Of a stretch of DNA of 55,205 bases, positions 24,726-33,097 are shown piece by piece. The notes below the pieces were generated by a model. It was not told where the DNA came from. It saw only the letters and a program-made list of their open reading frames with translations, and did not search any database. Positions within the stretch are counted from its first letter, which is position 1. The number at the start of each line of letters is the position of its first letter. The stretch is from Candidatus Roseilinea sp. (GTDB lineage Bacteria > Chloroflexota > Anaerolineae > J036 > Brachytrichaceae), in NCBI GenBank assembly GCA_025055235.1, contig JANWYN010000134.1:1-55205 (forward strand). The letters run 5' to 3'. A program made the translations under genes and the position numbers.

Positions 24726-27700
24726 ATGATCGTTCACCTGAAAATCAACGGCCAGTTCAAAGACATTGCCGTTCAGCCCTACGAGACGCTGTTGACTGCG
24801 CTGCGGCGCGAAGGCTACTTCAGCGTCAAGCATGGCTGCGAGACCGGCGAGTGCGGCGCGTGCGGCGTGATCATGCGCATGCGCGAGGGCGAGACGCCGG
24901 CCATCGTCAACACCTGCGTCATGCTGGCAGCCCAGGCTCAGGATACTGAGATCATTACCGTCGAATCGCTGGGCGACCGGCGCGGGCTGAGCGTGATCCA
25001 GCAGTGCTTCACCGAGAACGGCGCGATCCAGTGCGGCTACTGCACGCCGGCCCAGATCCTGGCGGCCAAGGCGCTGCTCGACCGCAACCCGAATCCCAGC
25101 GAGGCCGAGGTGCGCGATGCCATCGGCGGGGTGCTGTGCCGTTGCACCGGCTATCTCAAGCCCGTGCAGGCGGTGTTGAACGCGGCCGCCATCCTGCGCG
25201 GCGAGGCGCGCGACGATTTGCCGCCACCCTTCCGGCGCGTAATTGCGCCGGAGGGCACGGGCATGGGCAGCCCCGGCGCGTTCCGCCAGGACATCGGCGA
25301 CGTGCGCTGGGGCGGTGAGGGGCCGAGCGCCGGTGGCAGGGCGACGCAGGTGCAGACGCAAACCCAGACGCAGACGCTCACCGTCACGCTCGCGCCGTTT
25401 GTGGTCGCGCCGGAGCCGCAGACGTCCGTCGTCGGTAAGGCCGAGAAGAAGGTGGACGCGGCCAAGTTGGTGCAGGGCAAGCCGGCCTTCGTGGACGATG
25501 CGCCGCTGCCGGGCATGCTCTACGCAGCCATGCTCACCAGCCCGCACGCGCATGCCCGCATCAAGCACATTGACACGAGCAAAGCCAAAGCGCTGCCCGG
25601 CGTGCACGCCGTGCTCACCTACAAAGACGTGCCGCGCGTGGTCTATGCCTCGGGCGGCCAGTCGTATCCCAATCCCTTCCCCTACGATCAGGTCAGCTTG
25701 GACAGCAAAGTGCGCCATGTCGGCGATCGCGTGGCCGTCGTCGCCGCCGAGACGCCGGAGATCGCCCAGCGCGCGCTGGAGTTGATCGAGGTGGAGTACG
25801 AAGTGCTGCCGGCCGTCTTCGACCCCGACGAGGCGATGCGCGAAGGTGCGCCGGTCATCCACGACGAGCCGGACGCGATCGGCATCAAGGATGCCAAGCG
25901 CAACCTGGTTGCCGAGATCGTCGCCGAACACGGCAACGTAGAGCAGGGCTTCACCGAGAGCGATTTCGTGATCGAGCGCGAGTATCGCGTGCCGCAGGTG
26001 CAGCAAGCCAGCATCGAGCCGCACATTTGCATGACGTGGTGGGATGAGGACGACCGGCTGGTCATCCGCACCAGCACGCAGGTGCCCTTCCACGTGCGGC
26101 GCATGATCGCCCCGCTGATCGGCCTGCCGGTGAAGAAGATCCGCGTGATCAAGCCGCGCGTGGGCGGCGGCTTCGGCGGCAAGCAGGAGATGCTGATCGA
26201 GGATTTGTGCGCGCACCTGACGATCGCCACCGGCCGGCCGGTGCGCTTCGAGTACACCCGCGCACAAGAGTTCACCAGCGCGCGCTCGCGCCACCCGCAG
26301 CGCATGGTGTTCAAGGCCGGCTTCAAGAAAGACCCGAACGGCGGCGCGCCGATCCTGCACGCGCTCAGCCACTACGTGATCGGCAACACCGGCGCCTATG
26401 GCACGCACGGCATCACCGTGCAGACGGTGAGCGGCATGCGCGGTTTGAGCACGTATCGCTGCCCCAACCTGAAGTTCCATTGCCACGTCGTCTATACCAA
26501 CATCCCCACGCCTGGCGCCTTCCGCGGCTACGGTGCGCCGCAGGCGGAGTTCGGCCTGGAGTGCCTCATGGATGAGGCCGCGCAGTTGATGGGCGTGGAC
26601 ACCATCGAGCTGCGCCGCAAGAACTGGGTGCGCGTGGGCGACCCGTTGCCGCTGGCCGCGGCGCTGGGCGAGGCGCGCGAAGGCTTCGAGCAGGTGGTGA
26701 AGACCAGCGGCTTGGAGGAGTGCTTCCAGCAGGCGATGGCGGCCATCGGCTGGGAGCGGCGCAACGAATTCGCCGGCAAGGATTTAGTGATTGATCCGAA
26801 GCGGCCCAGCGTGCGCCGCGGGATCGGCGTGGCGACCTGCATGCACGGCACGGCCATCGCCGGCCTGGACATGGGCGCGGCCTCGGTCAAGATGAACGAC
26901 GACGGCTCGTTCAACTGCCTGGTGGGCGGCACCGACATCGGCACCGGCAGCGATACCGTCGTCGGCCAGATCGTGGCCGAGACGCTGGGCGTGCCGCTGG
27001 AAGACGTGATCATGTACTCCAGCGACACCGACATGACGCCGTTCGACACCGGCGCGTATGCGTCCTCGACCACGTTCATCACCGGCGGTGCGGCCAAGAA
27101 GGCCGCCGAGAAGGTCCGCGCGCAAATCCAGGAAGTCGCCGCCAAGATGTTCAACAAGGGCTATGGCGTCGTCGTGCCGCCGGAGCAGATAGACACGGTG
27201 GAATATCTCAAGCATCGCCCGGCAGCGCCAGATCCGTCGGCGGTGCGCGACGAGGTGAAGCCGGAGGACGTGCGGCTGCGCAATCGCTGCGCCTGGGCGC
27301 CGGACGGCCGCGCGATCACCCTGCAGCAGGTCGCCCTGTTCGCCACGCACACCGAGGAGCAACACCAGATCATCGCCGTCGCCTCGCACATGAGCTACGA
27401 CTCGCCGCCGCCGTTCGGCTGCCAGATGGCCGAGGTGGAGGTGGACACCGAGACCGGCGAGGTAACCGTGACCAAGCTGGTGATGGCGGTGGACTGCGGC
27501 GTGGCGATCAACCCGGCCACGGCCAGCGGCCAGATCGAGGGCGGCAACCTGCAGGCCTGCGGCTACGCGCACTGCGAGGAGATGGTGTACGACGTGCACG
27601 GCCGGCTGTATAACCCGCGCTTCGGCCTCTACCGCATCTACACCGCCGACGAAGCGCCGGAGTTGCAATCCATCCTGATCCAGACCTACGAGCCGTCCGG

Positions 27701-27878
27701 CCCATACGGCGCGAAGGCCGTCGCGGAGATCCCCATGGACGGCGTAGCGCCGGCGGTGGCGAACGCCGTGTATCACGCCACCGGCGTGCGCTTCTACCAA
27801 ATCCCGCTCACGCCGGAGCGCGTGTGGCGCAGGCTGAAGGGCATCGAGGACAAGCGCTGGCTGATCGTGGACGAGTGA
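24726..27878 (+). CDS. Fused xanthine dehydrogenase family enzyme (2Fe-2S plus molybdenum subunits)
   Basis: This is a 1050-residue molybdenum hydroxylase. Residues 1-165 are the small subunit with two 2Fe-2S clusters: Cys38, 43, 46 and 64 (CETGECGACG) and Cys103, 106, 138 and 140 (QCGYCTP, CRCTGY). A Gln/Thr-rich linker near residue 210 leads to the large subunit (about 240-1050). This carries the cofactor-binding GGGFGGKQE, AFRGYGAPQ and GGTDIGTGSD, and the likely catalytic Glu in AKAVAEIPMDG. No FAD domain is present, so electrons must leave by another partner. Fusion of small and large subunits is less common than separate genes. The substrate (purine, aldehyde or N-heterocycle) is undetermined. 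The start is fixed by the promoter at 24670-24697. Confidence 0.9.
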   Translation: MIVHLKINGQFKDIAVQPYETLLTALRREGYFSVKHGCETGECGACGVIMRMREGETPAIVNTCVMLAAQAQDTEIITVESLGDRRGLSVIQQCFTENGAIQCGYCTPAQILAAKALLDRNPNPSEAEVRDAIGGVLCRCTGYLKPVQAVLNAAAILRGEARDDLPPPFRRVIAPEGTGMGSPGAFRQDIGDVRWGGEGPSAGGRATQVQTQTQTQTLTVTLAPFVVAPEPQTSVVGKAEKKVDAAKLVQGKPAFVDDAPLPGMLYAAMLTSPHAHARIKHIDTSKAKALPGVHAVLTYKDVPRVVYASGGQSYPNPFPYDQVSLDSKVRHVGDRVAVVAAETPEIAQRALELIEVEYEVLPAVFDPDEAMREGAPVIHDEPDAIGIKDAKRNLVAEIVAEHGNVEQGFTESDFVIEREYRVPQVQQASIEPHICMTWWDEDDRLVIRTSTQVPFHVRRMIAPLIGLPVKKIRVIKPRVGGGFGGKQEMLIEDLCAHLTIATGRPVRFEYTRAQEFTSARSRHPQRMVFKAGFKKDPNGGAPILHALSHYVIGNTGAYGTHGITVQTVSGMRGLSTYRCPNLKFHCHVVYTNIPTPGAFRGYGAPQAEFGLECLMDEAAQLMGVDTIELRRKNWVRVGDPLPLAAALGEAREGFEQVVKTSGLEECFQQAMAAIGWERRNEFAGKDLVIDPKRPSVRRGIGVATCMHGTAIAGLDMGAASVKMNDDGSFNCLVGGTDIGTGSDTVVGQIVAETLGVPLEDVIMYSSDTDMTPFDTGAYASSTTFITGGAAKKAAEKVRAQIQEVAAKMFNKGYGVVVPPEQIDTVEYLKHRPAAPDPSAVRDEVKPEDVRLRNRCAWAPDGRAITLQQVALFATHTEEQHQIIAVASHMSYDSPPPFGCQMAEVEVDTETGEVTVTKLVMAVDCGVAINPATASGQIEGGNLQACGYAHCEEMVYDVHGRLYNPRFGLYRIYTADEAPELQSILIQTYEPSGPYGAKAVAEIPMDGVAPAVANAVYHATGVRFYQIPLTPERVWRRLKGIEDKRWLIVDE

Positions 27879-27908
27879 AGCCGCGCGCAACTTCGCAGAT
27901 TCCAAAGC

Positions 27909-27937
27909 CGGTCAGACTGCTCGAAGCGGCCTGACCG
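27909..27937. repeat. REP-like hairpin, first of a pair around the methyltransferase gene
   Basis: CGGTCAGACTGC and GCGGCCTGACCG form an imperfect stem around CTCGAA. A near-identical copy is at 28669-28700 on the other side of the next gene. Confidence 0.75.
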
Positions 27938-27974
27938 ATAATACCCATGCTCGGCACCACGACGTGCGTTGACC

Positions 27975-28589
27975 ATGAGCCGCAAAGCGCATTGGGATCA
28001 GGTCTACCGAACCAAGGGCCCACAAGATGTCAGTTGGTATCAACGCCGGCCGGATTTGTCGCTGGCGCTAATCGCCGCGTCCGGCGTGAGCAAGGACGCA
28101 GGGATCATTGACGTTGGGGGTGGCGCGTCCACATTGGTTGATTTCCTGCTCGATGAGGGGTACACGGGTCTTGCCGTGTTGGACGTGTCAGGCGTGGCGT
28201 TGAGCTATAGCCGTCTTCGCCTTGGCGCACGTGCCGCAGCAGTCGAGTGGTTCGAGGCGGACGTGACCTCGTTCACTCCGCCGCGCCGTTTCGGCCTCTG
28301 GCATGACCGCGCTGTGCTGCACTTTCTGACGTCTGCCGATGACCGGCGCGCGTACTTCGCAACGCTACGACGGACGTTGCAGGCGAGCGGCGCTGTTGTC
28401 ATCTCCACCTTTGCACTGGACGGCCCACCGAAGTGCAGCGGCCTTGATGTCGTGCGCTACGATGAGCGAGCCATCCAGGCAGAGCTGGGCGCGGAGTTTC
28501 AGCTTCAGGAGGTTCGCTGCGAGACGCACATCGCGCCATGGAAGTCCGAGCAGCGTTTCATTTATTTTCGCTTTCGATGGCAGGCATGA
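27975..28589 (+). CDS. Class I SAM-dependent methyltransferase
   Basis: This is a 204-residue cytoplasmic protein with a Rossmann-like methyltransferase fold. The SAM-binding motif I IDVGGGASTLVDFLL lies near residue 45, the acidic end of strand 2 is LAVLDVSG, and motif IV-like FGLWHDRAVLHFL follows. The opening HWDQVYRTKGPQDVSWYQ is typical of small TPMT/TehB-like methyltransferases. The ATG at 27975 is preferred over the TTG at 27969. The substrate cannot be named. The gene stands alone and is flanked by two copies of the same REP-like hairpin. Confidence 0.87.
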   Translation: MSRKAHWDQVYRTKGPQDVSWYQRRPDLSLALIAASGVSKDAGIIDVGGGASTLVDFLLDEGYTGLAVLDVSGVALSYSRLRLGARAAAVEWFEADVTSFTPPRRFGLWHDRAVLHFLTSADDRRAYFATLRRTLQASGAVVISTFALDGPPKCSGLDVVRYDERAIQAELGAEFQLQEVRCETHIAPWKSEQRFIYFRFRWQA

Positions 28590-28668
28590 AAGGGGCGCGA
28601 GTGCGCGCTGCCAACCCGCGCTGGCAGGGGTTGTGCCCCGAGAACTTCGATGAGTCCTTACCTTGCAA

Positions 28669-28700
28669 CCGGTCAGATTGCTCGAAGCGGTCTGACCGGT
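28669..28700. repeat. REP-like hairpin, second copy
   Basis: CCGGTCAGATTGC and GCGGTCTGACCGG pair around TCGAA. It is the same element and orientation as at 27909-27937, and better paired. Confidence 0.75.
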
Positions 28701-28811
28701 TATGCGGGCTATGGTGAAGAAGCGGCCGATCATCTGCAATCATCCTAAATCTCAACCACTTGCCAAGATGCGCCGGCCTGTGATTGAATCCTCGCCACAC
28801 GAAGGAGCACC

Positions 28812-30038
28812 ATGCCTGAACGACGCACACCCCTGTTCGACTACCACGTCCGCCATGCCGAGATGGTTCGCGGCGGCGGCGACTTCCTCTTCCCGCTCGC
28901 CTACACCAACCCGGTCGAAGAACACCTGAACACCCGCCGCAACGTGGGCATGCAAGACCTGTCCACCATGGGCGAGGTGGACATCAAAGGCCCCGGCGCC
29001 GAACGCCTCATCAACCGGCTGCTGGTGAACGAGGTGCGCGACATGCTGCCCGGCCAGGTGCGCTACAGCACCATGTGCAACCAGAACGGCGGCATCGTGG
29101 ATGACATCACCGTATACAAGTTCCACGACGAGCATTTCATGATCGTCACCAGCAGCGCGCCGCGCAAGAAGAGCGCGCGCTGGATCGCCGAGCACGCCGT
29201 CGGCATGAGCGCCTATGTCACCGACCTGACCGGCGCGATCGCGCTCATCAGCGTGCAAGGCCCCCGCAGCCGCGACCTGCTCACTGCCGTCGTTAACCCG
29301 CAATCTCCAATCTCCAATCTCCAATCTTCAATCTCCGACCTTAAATTCTTCCACTTCACCGGCGCGATGATCAACGATACGCAAGTGCTCATCTCGCGCA
29401 GCGGCTACACCGGCGAACTGGGCTACGAGCTGTATGTGCCGAGCGAGGAAGCGTTGAGCGTGTGGGAGTTTCTGCTGCAGCGCGGGCGCGACTTCGGCCT
29501 TCGCCCGTACGGCACGGCGGCCATGCAGAGCTTGCGCATCGAGAAGGCCTTCCCGCTGGCCGGCCCCGACATCCCCGACGATGAGAGCCGCACACCGTTT
29601 CATGTTGGGCTGGATCGCTGGATTCGCTTTGACAAGCCGGACTTTGTGGGCCGCGAGGCGTTGCTGCGCACACAGGAGATGGGCATCACCGAGCGCTGGG
29701 TCGGCCTGCACGTGGAGAGCGAGATCGCGCCGCGCGCCGGGGCTGCGGTGATGGCAGTGAGCGAGGTCGCGCCGCAGCGCCGGGTGCGCAAGAGCGGCGC
29801 GCGCGCCGGCGAGGCCATCGTGCCGCTCAGCAGTGGCGCGCAGGTGGGCGCAGTGACGAGCGCCGCGCGCGGCCACAGCGTGGGCAAAATGCTGGCGCTG
29901 GCCTATGTGCAGACCACGCACGCCTTCCCCGGCTGCCAATTGATGGTAGACGTAGAGGGCGAACCGCGCCCGGCCAGGGTCGTGCCCATCCCGTTCTTCG
30001 ATCCGCAAGGTATTCGCATGCGAGCGCGCAGCGCCTAA
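28812..30038 (+). CDS. GcvT-like aminomethyltransferase family protein
   Basis: This is a 408-residue tetrahydrofolate-binding protein of the GcvT/YgfZ family, the class that demethylates glycine, sarcosine or dimethylglycine intermediates and loads C1 units onto folate. Characteristic segments are NVGMQDLSTMGEVDIKGPGAERLINRLLVN, YSTMCNQNGGIVDDITVYKF and SRSGYTGELGYELYVPSEEALSVWEFL. A heptamer repeat inserted in frame (29301-29335) adds the segment NPQSPISNLQSSISDL before KFFHFTG. A REP palindrome at the 3' end supplies the stop codon. GAAGGAG gives a good start. No gcvH or gcvP is nearby, so a stand-alone demethylase role, perhaps with the oxidase at 33160, is more likely than the glycine cleavage system. 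Confidence 0.85.
   Translation: MPERRTPLFDYHVRHAEMVRGGGDFLFPLAYTNPVEEHLNTRRNVGMQDLSTMGEVDIKGPGAERLINRLLVNEVRDMLPGQVRYSTMCNQNGGIVDDITVYKFHDEHFMIVTSSAPRKKSARWIAEHAVGMSAYVTDLTGAIALISVQGPRSRDLLTAVVNPQSPISNLQSSISDLKFFHFTGAMINDTQVLISRSGYTGELGYELYVPSEEALSVWEFLLQRGRDFGLRPYGTAAMQSLRIEKAFPLAGPDIPDDESRTPFHVGLDRWIRFDKPDFVGREALLRTQEMGITERWVGLHVESEIAPRAGAAVMAVSEVAPQRRVRKSGARAGEAIVPLSSGAQVGAVTSAARGHSVGKMLALAYVQTTHAFPGCQLMVDVEGEPRPARVVPIPFFDPQGIRMRARSA
29301..29335. repeat. Heptamer repeat inserted in frame in the GcvT-like gene
   Basis: Five units CAATCTC (one CAATCTT) follow with a strict seven-base period. They are in frame and encode a polar Ser/Asn/Gln-rich surface loop. The unit is the one seen at 2896-3006 and 21042-21093. 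Confidence 0.85.
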
Positions 30039-30062
30039 CGCGCTCCAAGCGCGTTAGGCGCT
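30030..30062. repeat. REP palindrome, copy 1 (end of the GcvT-like gene)
   Basis: AGCGCCTAACGCGCT pairs perfectly with AGCGCGTTAGGCGCT over a CCA loop. TAA within the left arm (30036-30038) is the stop codon of the GcvT-like gene. Confidence 0.9.
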
Positions 30063-30083
30063 ATTATTGATGAGGGGGGACAT

Positions 30084-30704
30084 ATGCCCAGCCCTGCTCC
30101 GCTCCGGCCTGGTGTGTATTACCATCTCTTCAACCGCGGCGTGAACCGCGAGAATATCTTTCTGGAAGACGAGAACTATCGCTACTTCCTGCGGCTATAC
30201 GAGCGATATGTTCTCCCCATCGCCGAGACCTTCGCATATTGCCTGCTGCCCAATCACTTTCACTTGTTGGTGTGGATTCGCGATGAGCGTGAGGAGCGCT
30301 CAACGCGCTCAGAGCGCGTTGGGCGCTCACCTCGGACGACACCTTCGCAGGCATTGGCCAATCTGTTCTCCACCTACACCATGGCCTTCAACAAACGCTA
30401 CGGCCGCACCGGCAGCTTGTTCGAACATCCCTTCCACCGCATCATTGTGGATAACGACACGTATTTCACGCGGTTGATCGCCTATATCCACCGCAACCCA
30501 AGCCGGCACGGCTTCTGCGACGACTTTCGACTCTGGAAGTATTCATCGTATGCGGCGATACTATCTTCCAAGCCCACGCACGTAGCGCGTGAGCAGGTAT
30601 TGGCATGGTTCGGCGGGGTCGAGCGCTACCGCGCGTTTCATGAGCAGTTCGTAGTTGATGATGTCGTTGCACGGCTTGCGCCTAATGATGACACTAGCGC
30701 CTAA
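30084..30704 (+). CDS. REP-associated tyrosine transposase (RAYT)
   Basis: This is a 206-residue single-stranded-DNA transposase of the Y1 HUH type (IS200/IS605-related, TnpA-REP class). The HUH motif reads NHFHLLV (near residue 54), and YIHRNPSRHGFCDDFRLWKYSSYA (near 135-160) carries candidate catalytic tyrosines and the typical RAYT ending. The start GVYYHLFNRGVNRENIF is the family opening. Family members cut and move REP palindromes; here copies lie directly at both ends and one inside the gene. The inner copy (30295-30327) inserts an Arg/Ser/Glu-rich stretch in frame. A clear GAGGGGGAC ribosome binding site precedes the ATG. The stop codon lies in REP copy 3. The protein looks complete. 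Confidence 0.9.
   Translation: MPSPAPLRPGVYYHLFNRGVNRENIFLEDENYRYFLRLYERYVLPIAETFAYCLLPNHFHLLVWIRDEREERSTRSERVGRSPRTTPSQALANLFSTYTMAFNKRYGRTGSLFEHPFHRIIVDNDTYFTRLIAYIHRNPSRHGFCDDFRLWKYSSYAAILSSKPTHVAREQVLAWFGGVERYRAFHEQFVVDDVVARLAPNDDTSA
30295..30327. repeat. REP palindrome, copy 2 (inside the transposase gene)
   Basis: AGCGCTCAACGCGCT and AGCGCGTTGGGCGCT form a 15-bp stem with one G-T pair and a CAG loop. It differs from the outer copies at two arm positions. Read in frame it encodes about eleven residues (ERSTRSERVGR). Confidence 0.85.
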
Positions 30705-30728
30705 CGCGCTCAAAGCGCGTTAGGCGCT
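30696..30728. repeat. REP palindrome, copy 3 (end of the transposase gene)
   Basis: The arms are identical to copy 1, with a CAA loop. The TAA at 30702-30704 is the stop codon of the transposase. Confidence 0.9.
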
Positions 30729-30755
30729 GACGAGGCGATGAGCGATGAGTTAGCT

Positions 30756-30827
30756 ATGTCGAACTGGTTCAGAGTACTTTCAGCGCATCCAGACGTGGTC
30801 GCGCTGTCAATCGTGGGTGTGCGCAAG
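30756..30827 (+). pseudogene. Truncated duplicate of the 5' end of the NTPase-TPR gene
   Basis: The first 20 or so codons (MSNWFRVLSAHPDVVALSIVG) match the start of the gene at 30893 (MPDWFRALSEHPEVVALSVVG) at most positions. Similarity stops where REP copy 4 begins, and the frame then runs through the REP and ends at 30860. The leader before it is also similar to the leader of the full gene. This is a broken paralogous copy, not a functional gene. Confidence 0.8.
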
Positions 30828-30858
30828 CGCCTAACGCGCTCGCAGCGCGTTAGGCGCT
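30826..30858. repeat. REP palindrome, copy 4 (truncating the duplicate)
   Basis: The arms are the same as in copy 1, with a CGC loop. It lies between the truncated duplicate and the intact NTPase-TPR gene. Confidence 0.9.
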
Positions 30859-30892
30859 GACGGGGCGGTGCTGACGGGGCGATGCGTTAGGT

Positions 30893-33097
30893 ATGCCGGA
30901 CTGGTTCAGAGCACTTTCAGAGCACCCGGAAGTGGTCGCACTGTCAGTCGTGGGCGGCGCGGTTGCATTCATCGCGCTCATCCTCGGCTGGGTGCGCAAC
31001 GCCTTCGGCATCCCGGCGCGCATCCGGTCGTGGCTGCGCGGCAAGCCCTACGCGCGCCAGGACGTCACCGCATTCGAGGTGATCCGCGCGCCGGACGAAC
31101 TGCTGCCCAGGCTGTTCGGTGCGCCGCCGCCCGGCACCTTCGGCGACCTCGACATGCCCTACACGCCGCGCGACCCAGACCGCGATCTACAGGCCGAGCT
31201 GCGCCGCGCGCTGGACGAGAAGGGCAAGCTGCTGATCGTCGCGCCGTCCGGCTATGGCAAGACGCGCGAGGCCGGCGAGCTGGTCAGGCAGATGATGCGC
31301 GAGGGCTACTGCGCCGTTCTGGTGCGCAGTGAGGGCTGGCTGGACGTGCCCGCGGCCTGGCCGCGCGAGCTGCCCAACAACCGCATCGTCATCGTGCTGG
31401 ACGACCTGAACCGGCTGCTGCCGCCGGTCGTCGCCCAACAGGTCGAGCGCGAGACGCGCGACCCGGCGGTGCGCCTGCCCAGCTACGAGGAGCGCCTGGC
31501 ACGCTTTGTGCGCTACATCGAGCGATCGGCCAGCGATGTGCGCGTCGTCGCCACCGCCAAGAACGACGTGGACCTGGCCAGCGGCGTGGATCATGGGGCG
31601 GAGTTGCAGGCGCGGATGAGGGACCCGCTGTGGGCGGAGTTCGCGCGGGCCGAGCTGAGCGCCTTCCCCGACGAGGCCGAGCGCCGCCTGCTGCGCGCTG
31701 CAGCGGACAAAGCCGGGGTGCCGGCCGACGACGAATCCGTGAAAAGCTGCGCCGCGAAGAGCGACGGCAACCCGCGCACGATTCAGGCCAACGTGCGGCG
31801 CTTTCAGCAGGAGCAGCAGCCGCTGCAACCCGAGCGCTACACGCCCACCCTGAGCGGCTCGTGGGAGGCGCGCTACCAGGCGGTCGTGCGCCGCTACCCC
31901 GCGGCGGCCTTGATCTACGACGCGATCTATTTGCTGCAGAACGCCGACGTGGCGCCGGAGGTGGCGCGGGTCGAAGCCGTCGCGCGCCTGATGTGCGGCC
32001 GGCTGCCGCGGCGCATGTGGATGTGGCTGCCGGTCCGGCGGGCGTCGCGCTTTTTGCAGCGCGGCGAGATCAACCTGACGCGGACGCGGGCGGGCCGGCT
32101 CGCCTTTGCCCCCGCCGACGGGCAGATCATCCCGAGCGGGCGCGACCTCGCGTTGGGCACGCACGCCGGCCGGTTGATCCGGCTGTTCGGCCGGCGCGGC
32201 GAAGTTCAGGCACTAATGAACTTGGGGAGAGCAGCTTATTTCGCCGGCCTGAAGCGCGACGCGCTGGCCGCCTTCGACCGCGCCCTGCAGATCAATCCGC
32301 AGGATGCCCAGGCGCACTACAACCGCGGCGTGGTGCTATCTGACCTCGGGCGCAAGGAGGAGGCGCTGGCCGCCTACGACCGCGCCCTGCAGCTCGATCC
32401 GCAGTTCGCCCAGGCGCACTACAACCGCGGCGTGGTGCTATCTGACCCCGGGCGCAAGGAGGAGGCGCTGGCCGCCTTCGACCGCGCCCTGCAGCTCGAT
32501 CCGCAGGATGCCAAGGCGCACAACAACCGCGGCGCCGTGCTTTCTGACCTCGGGCGCAAGGAGGAGGCGCTGGCCGCCTACGACCGCGCGCTGCAGCTCG
32601 ATCCGCAGTTGGCCGGGGCGCACTCCAACCGTGGCGCCGTGCTGGCTGCCCTCGGGCGCAAGGAGGTGGCGGAGCAGGCGTATCGCGAGGCCATCCGCCT
32701 CGCGCCGGATAACCCGAGCTACTATGGACGGCCGATCATGCTGCTCCGGCTGGACGGCCGCGTGCGAGAGGCGCTGGAACTGGCCGAGCGGTGGCTGCGT
32801 CTCGACCCGGAGAACTTCAACATTCACCTCGCGCTCGCGTCCATGCACCGGCACCTGGGCGACGCCACGGCCGGCGCGCGCCACGCGGCCGAGGCGCGAG
32901 CGCGCATCCTGCCGGACGACCATTACAACCTCGCCCGTCTCGAATCGGTGTGCGGGAACGCCGACGCCGCCTTCGAGCATCTGCGCCGCGCGGCGGCCGA
33001 TCCAGATTTCGATCGTGACTGGGCGCGGCGAGACCCGGATTTTGAGTGGATTCGCGAGGATCCGAGGTTTGGGGAGATAATCGCATCAAGCGCCTAA
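30893..33097 (+). CDS. Membrane-anchored P-loop NTPase with TPR repeats (STAND-like)
   Basis: This 734-residue protein has a single N-terminal transmembrane segment (about residues 14-34), a P-loop NTPase domain and a C-terminal repeat domain. Walker A is APSGYGKT (117-124) and Walker B is IVIVLDDL (165-172). A helical winged-type region follows to about 430. Residues about 440-680 are TPRs, at least four of them nearly identical at the DNA level. The order NTPase then TPR is that of STAND signalling ATPases, including some antiviral or regulated-death proteins. No effector domain is recognised, so the role is open. It is flanked by REP copies, and copy 5 supplies its stop codon. A truncated copy of its 5' end lies upstream. 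Confidence 0.75.
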   Translation: MPDWFRALSEHPEVVALSVVGGAVAFIALILGWVRNAFGIPARIRSWLRGKPYARQDVTAFEVIRAPDELLPRLFGAPPPGTFGDLDMPYTPRDPDRDLQAELRRALDEKGKLLIVAPSGYGKTREAGELVRQMMREGYCAVLVRSEGWLDVPAAWPRELPNNRIVIVLDDLNRLLPPVVAQQVERETRDPAVRLPSYEERLARFVRYIERSASDVRVVATAKNDVDLASGVDHGAELQARMRDPLWAEFARAELSAFPDEAERRLLRAAADKAGVPADDESVKSCAAKSDGNPRTIQANVRRFQQEQQPLQPERYTPTLSGSWEARYQAVVRRYPAAALIYDAIYLLQNADVAPEVARVEAVARLMCGRLPRRMWMWLPVRRASRFLQRGEINLTRTRAGRLAFAPADGQIIPSGRDLALGTHAGRLIRLFGRRGEVQALMNLGRAAYFAGLKRDALAAFDRALQINPQDAQAHYNRGVVLSDLGRKEEALAAYDRALQLDPQFAQAHYNRGVVLSDPGRKEEALAAFDRALQLDPQDAKAHNNRGAVLSDLGRKEEALAAYDRALQLDPQLAGAHSNRGAVLAALGRKEVAEQAYREAIRLAPDNPSYYGRPIMLLRLDGRVREALELAERWLRLDPENFNIHLALASMHRHLGDATAGARHAAEARARILPDDHYNLARLESVCGNADAAFEHLRRAAADPDFDRDWARRDPDFEWIREDPRFGEIIASSA
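32261..32668. repeat. Tandem 102-base repeats encoding TPR units
   Basis: Four units start at 32261, 32363, 32465 and 32567. Each encodes 34 residues of the type ALAAYDRALQLDPQ...AHYNRGVVLSDLGRKEE. They are nearly identical, which shows recent expansion or gene conversion. Confidence 0.9.

Noticed and set aside
24702..26486. Minus-strand reading frame of 594 residues opposite the xanthine-dehydrogenase-family gene
   Set aside because: Same His/Arg/Ala-rich shadow composition; the plus strand has full family motifs and a promoter.
28590..28811. Glycine riboswitch before the GcvT-like gene
   Set aside because: No tandem aptamer pattern is recognisable; the region holds REP-like hairpins, and the gene is not in a gcv operon.
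30030..30062. REP palindromes as rho-independent terminators
   Set aside because: The stems are strong but no U-run follows, and one copy lies inside a translated gene. Terminator action cannot be excluded at gene ends but is not supported.
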